From Brevundimonas sp. 357 (GTDB lineage Bacteria > Pseudomonadota > Alphaproteobacteria > Caulobacterales > Caulobacteraceae), in assembly GCF_003938605.1 (NCBI RefSeq), contig NZ_RHWX01000003.1, positions 1 to 64,000 of the forward strand: a stretch of DNA of 64,000 nucleotides, in the 5' to 3' direction. Both the position numbers and the translations under genes were made by a program. Position 1 is the first letter of the stretch. Each line of letters begins with the position of its first letter. Of the stretch, positions 50,264 to 59,786 are shown one piece after another. Under the pieces are notes generated by a model. That model was not told the DNA's origin. It saw only the letters and a list, made by a program, of their open reading frames with translations, and ran no database searches.

Positions 50264-51274
50264 TCAGTTCGCCGCCGCGTAGGCCTCCACCTCGGCGATC
50301 CGCGCGGCCTTGTCGGCGTCGCTGAGGAAGCTGCCCTCGAAGCTGTTCTTCGCCAGTTGCACCACCTGTTCGCGCGTCAGACCGACCGCCTCGGCCAACT
50401 GGCTGTAGTTGGCGTTCACATAGCCGCCGAAATAGGACGGGTCGTCCGAGTTCAGGGTGACGTGCAGACCCCGGCGCAGCATCTCGGGGACCGGGTGGTC
50501 CTTCAGATCCTTGACCACGCACAGCTTTAGGTTCGACAGGGGGCAGACCGTCAGCGTCATCTGTTCGGCGGCCAGACGGGCGATCAGGGCCTCGTCCTCC
50601 ATTGAGCGGTTGCCGTGGTCCATGCGGTCGATGTGCAGCAGGTCCAGCGCCTCGCGCACATATTCGGGCGGGCCTTCCTCGCCGGCGTGGGCGCACAGCT
50701 TAAGGCCTAAGTCGCGGGCGGCGGCGAAGACGCGCTGGAACTTCGACGGCGGGTGGCCGACCTCGGAGGAATCCAGTCCGACGCCGATGAAGTGGTGCAG
50801 ATAGGGCTTGGCGGCCTCCAGCGTGGCGAAGGCTTCGTCCTCGCTGAGGTGACGCAGGAAGCTGAGGATCAGGCCGCTGGTGACGCCGAGTTCCGCCTTG
50901 GCGCGATCCATCCCCGCGATCAGGCCCTCGACCACGACGGCGAAGGAGACGCCCCGGTCGGTGTGGGTCTGGGGGTCGAAGAAGATCTCGGCGTGGCGCA
51001 CGTTGTCGGCCGCGGCGCGCTGGAAATAGGCGAAGGCCAGATCCTCGAAATCCTGACGGGTCAGCAGCACGGCCGCGCCCGCGTAATAGATGTCGAGGAA
51101 GTCCTGCAGGTTCGAGAAGTCATAGGCCGCGCGCACGGCCTCGACGCTGTCATAGGGGATGGCGACGCCGTTGCGCTGGGCCAGTTCGAACATCAGTTCG
51201 GGCTCAAGCGAGCCCTCGATGTGCAGGTGCAGTTCCGCCTTGGGCAGGCCGGCGATGAAGGCGTCGAGGGACAT
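50264..51274 (-). CDS. add: Adenine/adenosine deaminase family enzyme
   Basis: This 336-residue zinc deaminase has the metal motif H-L-H-I-E-G (His16, His18), H-A-G-E-E near 190, catalytic H-G-N-R and N-S-D-D-P-S-Y-F-G-G-Y near 285. In adenosine deaminases the last motif usually reads N-T-D-D-P, while N-S-D-D-P-x-Y-F-G-G-Y marks the adenine deaminase branch (Aah1-like). I therefore expect adenine to hypoxanthine in purine salvage. Start ATG 51274; a longer frame to 51328 is less likely. Confidence 0.9.
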   Translation of the reverse strand: MSLDAFIAGLPKAELHLHIEGSLEPELMFELAQRNGVAIPYDSVEAVRAAYDFSNLQDFLDIYYAGAAVLLTRQDFEDLAFAYFQRAAADNVRHAEIFFDPQTHTDRGVSFAVVVEGLIAGMDRAKAELGVTSGLILSFLRHLSEDEAFATLEAAKPYLHHFIGVGLDSSEVGHPPSKFQRVFAAARDLGLKLCAHAGEEGPPEYVREALDLLHIDRMDHGNRSMEDEALIARLAAEQMTLTVCPLSNLKLCVVKDLKDHPVPEMLRRGLHVTLNSDDPSYFGGYVNANYSQLAEAVGLTREQVVQLAKNSFEGSFLSDADKAARIAEVEAYAAAN

Positions 51275-51348
51275 GGAGGGCTCCGGTAGCGTGGCGTGCA
51301 GCCTAGCGGTCCCGACCTTTGCCGTCATCCATGCCGGGTTTTTAAGTC

Positions 51349-51467
51349 GCCGTCATCCTCGGGCTTGTCCCGAGGATCCATAAACACAACGTCTGAAGTC
51401 GAAGCTCAGCATGCACAGCGGCAAGGTCTGAGCGTCTGGATCCTCGGGACAAGCCCGAGGATGACGG
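51349..51467. repeat. Paired REP-like palindromes, copy C
   Basis: Units at 51349-51380 and 51437-51467 are inverted copies of each other and nearly identical to copies A and B. Spacer of 56 bp. Located between the deaminase and argS genes; no gene is seen in this 294-bp gap. Confidence 0.8.
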
Positions 51468-51524
51468 AGACGTTGGCAAGGGCGCACGACGGCTTGCGCC
51501 GACTTCAGCCGGGAACCCTCATCC

Positions 51525-51558
51525 GGCCCTTCGGGCCACCTTCTCCCATCGGGAGAAG
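51525..51558. repeat. Two adjacent mini-hairpins
   Basis: GGCCC-TTC-GGGCC (51525-51537) is followed by CTTCTCCC-ATC-GGGAGAAG (51540-51558), just after the argS stop on the minus strand. The second belongs to the hairpin family also seen at 3523-3545. It may act as a terminator for argS or for read-through, though no T-run is evident. Confidence 0.6.
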
Positions 51559-51568
51559 GAAGCTGTTC

Positions 51569-53368
51569 CTACATCCGCTCGGGCGTCTCTATGCCCAGCA
51601 GGCGCAGCGCCGTCTCCAGCTGGTGCAGGGTCGCGGCGGCCAGGGCCAGGCGCGAGCCCTTGGCCGCTGCGTCCGGCGCGACCAGGATCGGGCAGGCGGC
51701 GTAGAATTTCGAGAAGCTCTGCGCCAGGCGATAGGCGTGCTCGGCGATCAGATTGGGCGAACGCTTGTCATAGGCGTCGGCCGTGGCCGCGTCGAAGGCG
51801 TCCAGCGTCAGGGCCAGATCGCGTTCGGCGGCTTCCTCGATGACGATGGGGGCCAGGGCCACGCCCTGTTCCGCCGCCTTGCGCAGCAAGGATTTCACCC
51901 GCACGGCCTGATATAGCAGATAGGGGCCGGTCTTGCCTTCGAAGCTCATGAAGCGGTCGAGGTCGAAGACGTAGCTGGTCGTGCGGTTGTTCGACAGGTC
52001 CGAGAACTTCAGCGCGGCGATCGCCACCTTATGGGCGATGTCCTCGAACTCCTCGGCGGGCAGGTCGTCGCCCAGCTTGGCTTCATGCAGACGCTCGCGC
52101 GCCTTTTCCGTCGCCTGATCGATCAGGTCGCGCAGTTTCAGGACGCCGCCCGCGCGGGTCTTGAACGGCTTGCCGTCGGCGCCGTTCATGGTGCCGAAGC
52201 CGAGGTGCTCCAGCGACTTCTCGGGCGCGTATCCGGCCAGATAGGCGGCGCGGAAGACCTGTTCGAAATGCTCGGCCTGACGCTCGTCGACGACGTAGAG
52301 GATCAGGTCGGGCGCAATCGACTTCTTGCGGTCCAGGATCGTCGCCAGGTCGGTCGTGCCGTACATGGCCGAGCCTTCGGAGCTGATGACCAGCAGGGGC
52401 GGGGGCGAGGGCGCCTCGATCACCGAGCCGTCGGCCAGCTTCTTCTTGCGCGTCTCGCCGTCGCGGGCGACGTGGACCACCTGGGCGCCGTCGTCCTCGA
52501 CCAGCAGGCCCTTGGCCTTCAGGTCGGCGATCATCTCGTCCATCAGCGGATCGGCGTCGCTTTCGCCGTTCCACAGGTCGAAGTCGACCGACAGGTCGTC
52601 ATATTCGCGCTTCAGCGCCTCGCGGCTGACGGCGACGAAGTGCGACCACAGCGCGCGATAGCCGGGGCGGCCGCCCTGCAGTTCGGCGGTCGCCTTGCGG
52701 GCGCGGTCGCGGAAGGCGGGGTCTTCCTTGGCCTTGCCCGCCGCCAGCGGATAGAGGCGGTCCAGATCAGCCAGAGTCACCGGCGTCTCGGCCGGGAAGG
52801 GGCCGTCGCCCTCGACCATGAAGGCGTCCGCGAGCCCTTCGTCGCCGCAGGCGGTGATCAGCAGGCCCATTTGGAAACCCCAGTCGCCGAAGTGCGCGTC
52901 GCCGGTCACGTGGTCGCCGCGCAGGCGGAACAGCCGCTTCAGGCTCTCGCCGATGATGGCGCTGCGCAAATGGCCGACGTGCATCGGCTTGGCCACGTTC
53001 GGGCCGCCGTAGTCGATGACCACCTTGCGCGGTTCGACGCGCGAGGCGCCGGCCAGTTCCTTGTCCGCCGCGACCTCGGCTGCGCGCTGGGCCAGGGCCG
53101 CATTCGACAGCTTCATGTTGATGAAGCCGGGACCGGCGACCTCGACCGATGACAGACGCGGATCGGCGGCCAGACGCTCGGCCACCTTGGCGGCCAGTTC
53201 GCGCGGATTGGCCTTCAACGCCTTGGCCGCGGCCAGGGCGCCGTTCGACTGGAAGTCGGCCAGATCGGGACGGTCGGACGCGGTGACGCGGGCCAGGGCC
53301 TTGTCCACGCCTTCGGCGGCGAAGGCGGCTCCGACCGCTTCGCTGAGAGAAGTCTTGAGGTCGGTCAT
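51569..53368 (-). CDS. argS: Arginyl-tRNA synthetase
   Basis: This 599-residue class I synthetase has a HIGH-type motif, P-M-H-V-G-H-L-R-S, near residue 112 with preceding D-Y-G-G-P-N-V-A-K. The C-terminal DALR anticodon-binding domain ends with [10 protein letters not shown]. As often in ArgRS, there is no clear KMSKS. Start ATG 53368, 3 bp after the stop of the upstream hypothetical gene, so the two form an operon. Confidence 0.96.
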   Translation of the reverse strand: MTDLKTSLSEAVGAAFAAEGVDKALARVTASDRPDLADFQSNGALAAAKALKANPRELAAKVAERLAADPRLSSVEVAGPGFINMKLSNAALAQRAAEVAADKELAGASRVEPRKVVIDYGGPNVAKPMHVGHLRSAIIGESLKRLFRLRGDHVTGDAHFGDWGFQMGLLITACGDEGLADAFMVEGDGPFPAETPVTLADLDRLYPLAAGKAKEDPAFRDRARKATAELQGGRPGYRALWSHFVAVSREALKREYDDLSVDFDLWNGESDADPLMDEMIADLKAKGLLVEDDGAQVVHVARDGETRKKKLADGSVIEAPSPPPLLVISSEGSAMYGTTDLATILDRKKSIAPDLILYVVDERQAEHFEQVFRAAYLAGYAPEKSLEHLGFGTMNGADGKPFKTRAGGVLKLRDLIDQATEKARERLHEAKLGDDLPAEEFEDIAHKVAIAALKFSDLSNNRTTSYVFDLDRFMSFEGKTGPYLLYQAVRVKSLLRKAAEQGVALAPIVIEEAAERDLALTLDAFDAATADAYDKRSPNLIAEHAYRLAQSFSKFYAACPILVAPDAAAKGSRLALAAATLHQLETALRLLGIETPERM

Positions 53369-53371
53369 GTC

Positions 53372-54007
53372 TTAGTTGGTCTGCTGGCCCGAAGTCGGGC
53401 GGAATCGGCTGCCGGATCGGTTGAACTCGGCCATCTGCGGCGTGACGTCGAAGCCGATCAGGACTTCGAAATTACCGCCGCTGGTGGTGGATTCGGCGCG
53501 CGGGATGACGATGGTCTGGCTGGCTTCGGCCTGGGTGCGATCGGCGCCGCCGAAGGTCACGGGCAGGTCGAAATATTCCTTGGCCAGGACCGCCGAGTTC
53601 CGCTCGGTCACGGCGATCCAGTAACGATAGGTGCGGGCGTCGCCCTCGGCCTGCGGACCCTTGCCCAGGCTGAACAGCAGGTTCATGTCCAGGCGGATGG
53701 GGTCGTCTTCACGATAGACGCAGTCGGAACTGACGCCCTCGATCTCGCCGGTAAAGCCCACGCCGTTGGCCGAGGGGCGCTCATAGTCCGACAGTTCGAC
53801 GTAGCGGGCCGCATCGTAGAGAATCTTCACGAAGGGGCAGGGGCCGGCGTTGGCGCGACGGCTCAGCGGTGCGATGCGCGCGGGACGGGCGGGGGCCTTT
53901 TCGGCCTGCTGGCCTTGTTGCGGGCGTCCGCTTTGCGCCTCAGCGGCTTGGGGGATCAGCGCGGCCGTGACAGAGAAGGCGGCGAGGGCGGTCAGGACGC
54001 GACGCAT
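53372..54007 (-). CDS. Conserved secreted protein of unknown function
   Basis: This 211-residue protein has a signal peptide (M-R-R-V-L-T-A-L-A-A-F-S-V-T-A-A-L then A-E-A-Q), a Gln/Pro-rich linker and a globular domain with G-P-C-P-F-V-K-I-L-Y-D-A-A-R-Y-V-E-L near residue 55 and a second Cys (S-D-C-V-Y-R) near 95, which may pair in a disulfide. I do not recognise the family by name. It heads an operon with argS. Confidence 0.75.
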   Translation of the reverse strand: MRRVLTALAAFSVTAALIPQAAEAQSGRPQQGQQAEKAPARPARIAPLSRRANAGPCPFVKILYDAARYVELSDYERPSANGVGFTGEIEGVSSDCVYREDDPIRLDMNLLFSLGKGPQAEGDARTYRYWIAVTERNSAVLAKEYFDLPVTFGGADRTQAEASQTIVIPRAESTTSGGNFEVLIGFDVTPQMAEFNRSGSRFRPTSGQQTN

Positions 54008-54166
54008 CAGGAGCTTTCCGGCAGTCGATGGGGGCGCGGACGATCAAACATCCGATCGAACCACGCTGGGTGGTGATAGCGGCTAAAGCGAGGCGCGGCA
54101 AACGGCCTGCGCATCCTTGGGTGATGAAGGTGGCGACGACGCCTGCGAAGGACTAGGTTCCGGCTC

Positions 54167-55138
54167 ATGAACGCGCCCGTGCCGACTTCCGATTTTCAAC
54201 GCCGCCCCCTGTCCATTCGCATGGCGACGCCGCGCGGCTTCTGCGCCGGGGTGGACCGGGCCATCCAGATCGTCGAACGCGCGATCGAGAAATACGGCGC
54301 GCCCGTCTATGTGCGCCACGAGATCGTCCACAACCGCCACGTCGTCGACCGATTGAAGGGGCTGGGGGCTGTCTTCGTCAAGGATCTGGACGAGTGCCCG
54401 GACGACCGACCGGTCGTCTTTTCGGCCCACGGCGTGCCCAAGTCGGTGCCCGCCACCGCACGAGCCCGCGAGATGCTCTATCTGGACGCCACCTGCCCGC
54501 TGGTTTCCAAGGTTCACGTCGAAGCCGAGCGCAATTTCGCAGCGGGTCGCCACGTCATCCTGATCGGCCACGCGGGCCATCCCGAGGTCGTCGGCACCAT
54601 GGGCCAGTTGCCCGCCGGCGCCATCAGTCTGGTCGAGACGGTCGAGGACGCCGAAAGCTTCCAGCGTCCTGGCGACCAGCCGCTGGCCTACGCCACCCAG
54701 ACCACTCTGTCGGTGGACGACACGGCCGAGATCCTGGCGGCGCTGAAGCGGCGCTTCCCCGAACTGCCCGACCCGCACAAGGAAGATATCTGCTACGCCA
54801 CCACCAATCGGCAGGAAGCGGTGAAGCGCCTGGGCGAGGGATGCGATCTGGTGCTGGTGGTGGGGTCCAAGAACTCGTCCAACTCGGCGCGGCTGGTTGA
54901 TGTGGCTCTGCGCGCCGGCGCCAGGGACGCGCGTCTGGTGGATGACGCCGGCGATCTGGACTGGGCCTGGTTCGAAGGAGTCGCGGACGTGGGACTGACG
55001 GCGGGAGCCTCGGCGCCCGAACCGCTGGTGCAAGGCGTTATCGCCGCGCTTGAACAGCGATTCGACGTGACCGTGACGGAAGACGACGGCGCCCGCGAGA
55101 CCGTGACCTTCAAGCTGCCTCGCGTCTTGACGACCTGA
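54167..55138 (+). CDS. ispH: 4-hydroxy-3-methylbut-2-enyl diphosphate reductase
   Basis: This 323-residue iron-sulfur enzyme makes IPP and DMAPP in the last step of the non-mevalonate isoprenoid path. The three cluster cysteines are visible: Cys26 in G-F-C-A-G-V-D-R-A, then D-A-T-C-P-L-V and [22 protein letters not shown] and S-K-N-S-S-N-S are also conserved. A bidirectional terminator follows 14 bp after the stop. Confidence 0.96.
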   Translation: MNAPVPTSDFQRRPLSIRMATPRGFCAGVDRAIQIVERAIEKYGAPVYVRHEIVHNRHVVDRLKGLGAVFVKDLDECPDDRPVVFSAHGVPKSVPATARAREMLYLDATCPLVSKVHVEAERNFAAGRHVILIGHAGHPEVVGTMGQLPAGAISLVETVEDAESFQRPGDQPLAYATQTTLSVDDTAEILAALKRRFPELPDPHKEDICYATTNRQEAVKRLGEGCDLVLVVGSKNSSNSARLVDVALRAGARDARLVDDAGDLDWAWFEGVADVGLTAGASAPEPLVQGVIAALEQRFDVTVTEDDGARETVTFKLPRVLTT

Positions 55139-55152
55139 TCCGGGCACAGAAA

Positions 55153-55184
55153 AAGGGCGCGTCCGTCGAAACGAACGCGCCCTT
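55153..55184. terminator. Bidirectional terminator between ispH and the DUF3035 gene
   Basis: Ten-base perfect stem AAGGGCGCGT (55153-55162) with ACGCGCCCTT (55175-55184). On the minus strand it is followed by TTTTT extending from the stem, so it suits the minus-strand lipoprotein gene ending at 55209 best. Confidence 0.8.
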
Positions 55185-55208
55185 GAACATGCGGAATGTT
55201 CGGTAGCC

Positions 55209-55775
55209 TTACAGGCCTGGCAGCTTGAAGCGGGTGTCGCGGCGCGGCGCGATGGTGATGCCTTCGCGGCCGCCTGTCAGAGCCTGCAGACGCTCATATT
55301 CGGTCGAGGCGTCGATGGTCCGGGCGCCTTCGCCGGTCTGGGCCACGGTCGCAACCTGGCTGGCGGCGTCGTCCTTGCGCCAGAACATGATTCGATTGGC
55401 CCAGCTTTCTTCCTTGTGGGCGATGTTGCCGAACTCGTCATCGACAACATAGCGGGCTAGGGGGTCGGCGCGATCGGCGCCGGCCTGGGCGGTCAACGCC
55501 TGCTCGCCGGCGGTGCGGGTCACGGCTTGGCGCTGGCCCAGCAGAATCTGGCGCGCGGCGCTTTCCGGGGCCAGCTCCTGCGGGCGCGGGGCGCCGGGCG
55601 AAGGCGGGGTCAGGCCGTATTCCGGCGGCACCACCAGCGGGGCGCTGGCCACGGTGACGAATTCGTCCGGCACGACCTTGGACAGGCCGACGCTCTGCTT
55701 CATCGATCCGCAGGCGCTCAGGCTGAGGGCCGCGCCGGCGGCCAGGGTCACGATCAGGACAGGACGGTTACGCAT
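55209..55775 (-). CDS. DUF3035 lipoprotein
   Basis: This 188-residue lipoprotein has lipobox L-S-A-C at residue 22. The segment P-D-E-F-x-x-V-x-x-A-P-L-V-V-P-P-E-Y-G-L-x-P-P is the DUF3035 signature. A similar proline-rich motif is shared with BamC of enteric BAM complexes, and an alphaproteobacterial subunit, BamF, was described on that basis as I recall. A role in outer-membrane protein assembly is thus plausible, not shown. It follows lspA, whose product processes such lipoproteins, by 68 bp. Confidence 0.85.
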   Translation of the reverse strand: MRNRPVLIVTLAAGAALSLSACGSMKQSVGLSKVVPDEFVTVASAPLVVPPEYGLTPPSPGAPRPQELAPESAARQILLGQRQAVTRTAGEQALTAQAGADRADPLARYVVDDEFGNIAHKEESWANRIMFWRKDDAASQVATVAQTGEGARTIDASTEYERLQALTGGREGITIAPRRDTRFKLPGL

Positions 55776-55843
55776 GGGTCGTTCGGCTCCGGGAGGCGCG
55801 CCGCACGGGCGCAGGCTCGGGTCGATAAGTTAAGAGGGTGTGA

Positions 55844-56371
55844 TTACGACTTTTCGTGGGCCGCGCCAACTGTCGAACGGCGCTCGGACAGGAAGCTGTC
55901 CAGGATCAGCAGGACGACGCCGACGGTGATGCCGCTGTCGGCGATGTTGAAGATCCAGGGGAACAGGCCCGTGCCGGAAAAGTCGAGGAAGTCGACCACG
56001 CCGCCGAAGCGAATGCGGTCGATGACGTTGCCGATGGCGCCGCCCATGACCAGGCCGATGGCCGCGACCAGCAGACGGCGGTCCGCCCGCGTCGCCCACC
56101 AGGCCAGCAGGCCCGCCACCACGACGGAGAAGACGCTCAGGATCCAACGCCCTGCGCCGCCGCCGAACAGGCCGAAGCTGACCCCGGTGTTCAGCACATA
56201 GGTCAGGTTGAACACCGGCGGCGCCACCTCGGCGATGCGGAAGCCGTCGGGAATGTGGGTGATGTGTTCAGCGCCGATGGCGCTCAGCACCCAGGCCTTG
56301 GTCAGCTGGTCCAGCACGATGACGGCGAGGGCGATCAAATAGGCGCCCAGGGCGAGACGGGAAATCTTCAT
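55844..56371 (-). CDS. lspA: Lipoprotein signal peptidase
   Basis: This 175-residue inner-membrane aspartyl protease (four helices) cleaves lipoprotein signal peptides. The catalytic Asp pair is in G-N-V-I-D-R-I-R-F-G-G-V-V-D-F and F-N-I-A-D-S. N-T-G-V-S-F-G-L-F is also conserved. I set the start at ATG 56371 (M-K-I-S-R); the frame extends to 56440 without support. First gene of the lspA-DUF3035 operon. Confidence 0.95.
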   Translation of the reverse strand: MKISRLALGAYLIALAVIVLDQLTKAWVLSAIGAEHITHIPDGFRIAEVAPPVFNLTYVLNTGVSFGLFGGGAGRWILSVFSVVVAGLLAWWATRADRRLLVAAIGLVMGGAIGNVIDRIRFGGVVDFLDFSGTGLFPWIFNIADSGITVGVVLLILDSFLSERRSTVGAAHEKS

Positions 56372-56478
56372 GCCGAGCGGGTTAGCAGGAAGACGTTCGG
56401 CGGCGAAGAGGGAAATCGAAGAGGCGCGGATCGTCCGCACGGCCTTTCCCCCCGGTTTTCCCTCGCTATAAGCAGGGC

Positions 56479-57348
56479 ATGACCCTGCCTCATCCGCTGC
56501 CCCGCCTGTCCGCCGTCGCCGACGACTACGACATCCTGCTCTGCGACGTCTGGGGTGTGATCCACAACGGCCGCGAAAGCTGGCCCGCGGCCTGCGAGGC
56601 CCTGACCAAGTTCAATGAGAAGGGCGGCCATGTCGTCCTGATCTCCAACTCGCCGCGCCCCTCGCCGGACGTGGTGGCGCAGCTGGACGCCCTGGGCGTG
56701 CCGCGCAGCGCCTGGAAGGCCTTCGTCACCTCGGGCGACGCCACCCGCATGGAACTGGCGCGCCGCGCGCCCGGACCGGCCTGGATCATCGGGCCGGACC
56801 GCGACTTCGTCCTCTATGAAGGTCTGGACCTGACCAGCGCTCACGACGCGGGCGACGCCGCATTCATCTCCGTCACCGGCCCCTATGACGACACGACCGA
56901 GACGCCCGAGGACTATCGCGAGCGCCTGACGCCCGCCGTCGAGCGTGGGCTGGAGCTGATCTGCGCCAACCCCGACCGCATCGTCCAGCGCGGCGATTCC
57001 ATCATCTACTGCGGCGGCGCCATCGCCGATCTGTATGAGTCCATGGGCGGCCGCGTGGTCATGGCGGGCAAGCCGTTCGCGCCCATCTACGCCCTGGCGC
57101 TGAAGGAGGCCGAGGGGCTGATGGGGCGGCCGGTCGATCGTTCGCGCGTCCTGTGCATCGGCGACGGCGTGGTCACGGACGTTCTGGGCGCCGCCGAGCA
57201 GGCGCTGGACTGCCTGTTCATCGCCCAGGGTATTCACGGCGACGCCGCCAAGGGGCCGGACGGAACGCTCGATCCCGCCCGCGCGGCCGAATTGCTCCGT
57301 GCCGAGACGACCTTCGCCCGCTACGCCGCTCTGGAACTCACGTGGTGA
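56479..57348 (+). CDS. HAD-superfamily class IIA hydrolase
   Basis: This 289-residue phosphatase has motif I C-D-V-W-G-V-I-H-N-G near residue 22, motif II I-S-N-S-P-R-P, Lys in A-G-K-P-F-A-P and motif IV I-G-D-G-V-V-T-D. The D-V-W-G-V form matches the alphaproteobacterial NagD-like group (TIGR01459). The substrate is unknown. It is divergent from lspA and first in a row HAD-MaoC-ribF with short gaps. Confidence 0.9.
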   Translation: MTLPHPLPRLSAVADDYDILLCDVWGVIHNGRESWPAACEALTKFNEKGGHVVLISNSPRPSPDVVAQLDALGVPRSAWKAFVTSGDATRMELARRAPGPAWIIGPDRDFVLYEGLDLTSAHDAGDAAFISVTGPYDDTTETPEDYRERLTPAVERGLELICANPDRIVQRGDSIIYCGGAIADLYESMGGRVVMAGKPFAPIYALALKEAEGLMGRPVDRSRVLCIGDGVVTDVLGAAEQALDCLFIAQGIHGDAAKGPDGTLDPARAAELLRAETTFARYAALELTW

Positions 57349-57387
57349 GTCTCGCCATTTCGTCGCACCTGCCTTAAAGGGCCGCTC

Positions 57388-57849
57388 ATGGTTGATCTGG
57401 TCCAAGCGCACCCGTCGGGCGGTTACATCCTCGACGAACTCCATGTCGGCATGGCCGCAGAGAAGACGGTTCACGTCACCGAAGAGCGGATTCGTCTGTT
57501 CGCCGAGGCGTCCGACGACTTCAATCCGGTGCACCTGGATGAGGCCTTCGCCGCCAAGACGGCCTATCGCGGCCGCATCGCCCACGGCCTGCTGTCGGCG
57601 GCTTTCGGCTCGGCGGTGGTGGGGACCATCCTGCCGGGCGCGGGCTCGATCTACATCTCCCAGACGCTGGCCTTCCATTTCCCGGTGCGGATCGGCGACA
57701 CGGTGCGGATCGTCATCACCGTCATCGCCCTGGACCACGACAGCGCGCGCGGCGAGCTGCGCTGCGAGGGCTTCGTCGAGGACAAGCTGATCATGGACGG
57801 CGTGGCCGTCGTGCGCGTGCCGCGCCGCCGCAAGCCTTCGGCGCGCTGA
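57388..57849 (+). CDS. MaoC-like (R)-enoyl-CoA hydratase
   Basis: This 153-residue single hot-dog domain has the hydratase-2 motif: D-D-F-N-P-V-H-L-D near residue 46, then G-R-I-A-H-G. It would hydrate 2-enoyl-CoA to (R)-3-hydroxyacyl-CoA, linking fatty acid oxidation to PHA or other pathways. It lies 39 bp after the HAD gene and 11 bp before ribF. Confidence 0.92.
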   Translation: MVDLVQAHPSGGYILDELHVGMAAEKTVHVTEERIRLFAEASDDFNPVHLDEAFAAKTAYRGRIAHGLLSAAFGSAVVGTILPGAGSIYISQTLAFHFPVRIGDTVRIVITVIALDHDSARGELRCEGFVEDKLIMDGVAVVRVPRRRKPSAR

Positions 57850-57860
57850 GAGCCGTCCGC

Positions 57861-58790
57861 ATGGTCGAGGTCATTCGCGACTGGCGCGGTCTGACCGCCG
57901 CGCAGCAGGGGGCGGCCGTGGCCGTCGGCGCCTTCGACGGCGTGCATCGCGGCCATCAGGCGGTCATCGCCTCGGCGCGCGAGGCGGCGGATCACCTGGG
58001 CGTCCCCCTGGCCGTGGTCAGCTTCGATCCTCATCCGCGCCGCCTGTTCCAGCCCGAGGCCGCGCCCTTCCGCCTGATGACGCCGGACCAGATGGCGCGC
58101 GCCCTGGCGCCGCTGGGCGTCGACCGCCTGTATCTGTTGCCGTTCGATCGCGAGATGGCGGGCATGTCGGACGAGGAATTCGCCCGCCGCGTCCTGTCCG
58201 AGGGCCTGGGGATCAGACACGCCGCCGTCGGCTTCGACTTCACCTTCGGCAAGGGCCGCTCCGGCTCGCCGGCTCTGCTGCAAGCCTATGGCGAGACGCT
58301 GGGCTTCAGCGTCTCCGTCACCGACCGCATCGACGACGCCTCGGGCCTGAAGCTGTCGTCCAGCGCCGTGCGCGAGGCGTTGAAAGCCGGCGACATGGAC
58401 CGCGCCGCCGCCATCCTGGGCCGCCCCTTCGCCATCCAGGGCGAGGTGATCCACGGCGACAAGCGCGGCCGCACCATCGGCGTGCCGACCGCCAACATCG
58501 CCATGGGCGACTATATGCGCCCGGCCTATGGGGTCTATGCGACCCGCACCCGCCTGCCCGATGGGCGGGTGGTCAAGGGCGTCGCCAACCTGGGCGTCCG
58601 TCCGATGTTCGAGGTCGAAGAGCCCCTGCTCGAAGTCTGGCTGCTGGACTTCGACGAGAGCCTCTACGGTCAGGTGCTGGAGACCGAGCTGATCGCCTTC
58701 CTGCGCGGCGAGATGAAGTTCGACGGCCTCGATGCGCTCAAGGTCCAGATCGACGCCGACGCCGCCGCCGCCCGCGCGCTTCTGGGCTGA
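57861..58790 (+). CDS. ribF: Bifunctional riboflavin kinase / FAD synthetase
   Basis: This 309-residue enzyme makes FMN and FAD. The N-terminal adenylyltransferase has V-G-A-F-D-G-V-H-R-G-H near residue 22 and S-S-S-A-V-R near 170. The C-terminal kinase has G-R-x-I-G-V-P-T-A-N near 205 and G-V-Y-A-T. Standard length. In C. crescentus ribF and ileS are near one another; here three small genes and an esterase lie between them. Confidence 0.95.
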   Translation: MVEVIRDWRGLTAAQQGAAVAVGAFDGVHRGHQAVIASAREAADHLGVPLAVVSFDPHPRRLFQPEAAPFRLMTPDQMARALAPLGVDRLYLLPFDREMAGMSDEEFARRVLSEGLGIRHAAVGFDFTFGKGRSGSPALLQAYGETLGFSVSVTDRIDDASGLKLSSSAVREALKAGDMDRAAAILGRPFAIQGEVIHGDKRGRTIGVPTANIAMGDYMRPAYGVYATRTRLPDGRVVKGVANLGVRPMFEVEEPLLEVWLLDFDESLYGQVLETELIAFLRGEMKFDGLDALKVQIDADAAAARALLG

Positions 58791-58883
58791 GGCCTGGGCG
58801 CCCCTGCGGCGTGACTCATTTGTAAGTCGGAACGGCGTTCGGCCTGAGTTAGTCTCTGCGTTTAAAAGCGGAAGAGGCTCGCC

Positions 58884-59723
58884 ATGGGGCAGGGGTTTTC
58901 GCGTGTAGTTCTGGCGGTGGTTCTGGCCGTCGCGGCCGGATCGGCGGCGGCCCAGGCGCCGCAGGTCGTCACCTATAAGACGGCGGGCGAGCAGGCCCTG
59001 TCCGCCCATCTGTTCGCGCCGAGCGATGTCGCTGCGAGGCCGCGACCGGCGATCCTGATGTTCCACGGCGGCGGCTGGGTGGCGGGCGAACCCGCCTGGA
59101 CCTATCCGGCGGCGCGGCGGATGCAGGCGCAGGGCCTGGTCGCCATCCCCATCGAGTATCGCCTGTCAGGCGAGACGGCGACGCCCGCCGACGCCTTGTC
59201 CGACGCCTGCGACGCCTTCGCCTGGCTGCGCGCCCATGCGGCGGAGCTGGGCGTCGATCCGCAGCGAGTGGCGGGCTACGGCGTCAGCGCGGGCGGGCAT
59301 CTGGTCGCCGCCGCCGGACTGGGCGGCTGTGCGGAAGGGATCAAGGGGCCGGACCTGCTGCTGCTCTGGTCGCCGGCGCTGGATCTGGCCCAGGACGGCT
59401 GGGTGCGGCGGCTGCTGGGCGGAGCTGACCCGGCGACGATCTCGCCGTTGAGCTTGGCGGCGCGAGGCGGTCCGCCCGCCGTCATCGTGCAAGGCGCGGC
59501 CGACACTCTGACCCCCGCGCGCGGCGCTCAGGCCTTCTGCGCTGCGCTAGTCCAGGCGAATGGCGCTTGCGACCTGCATCTCTATCCGAGCCTGGGGCAT
59601 CTGCTGACCCGCAACCTCGACAATCAGGAAAGCGACTTCGACCCCGATCCCGTCGCCCGCGCCGACGGCGAAGCGCGGCTGGACGCCTTCCTGGTCGCGC
59701 ACGGGTATGGATCAAAGCCATAG
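58884..59723 (+). CDS. Secreted alpha/beta hydrolase (esterase, HGGGW type)
   Basis: This 279-residue protein has a signal peptide (A-A-G-S-A-A-A-Q). The oxyanion motif H-G-G-G-W is near residue 59, the nucleophile is in G-V-S-A-G-G near 138, Asp is in G-A-A-D-T-L and His in S-L-G-H-L. This is the BD-FAE/acetylesterase group of the hormone-sensitive-lipase-like family. Such enzymes often deacetylate or release feruloyl groups from xylan, which would fit the xylanase at 3548, but no link is shown. Confidence 0.88.
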   Translation: MGQGFSRVVLAVVLAVAAGSAAAQAPQVVTYKTAGEQALSAHLFAPSDVAARPRPAILMFHGGGWVAGEPAWTYPAARRMQAQGLVAIPIEYRLSGETATPADALSDACDAFAWLRAHAAELGVDPQRVAGYGVSAGGHLVAAAGLGGCAEGIKGPDLLLLWSPALDLAQDGWVRRLLGGADPATISPLSLAARGGPPAVIVQGAADTLTPARGAQAFCAALVQANGACDLHLYPSLGHLLTRNLDNQESDFDPDPVARADGEARLDAFLVAHGYGSKP

Positions 59724-59786
59724 CGGGCCGCTTGCGCGCCGCGCCCTGCGCGGCCAGGTGCAGAACGGCGTTCAGGGGAGGGGCGA

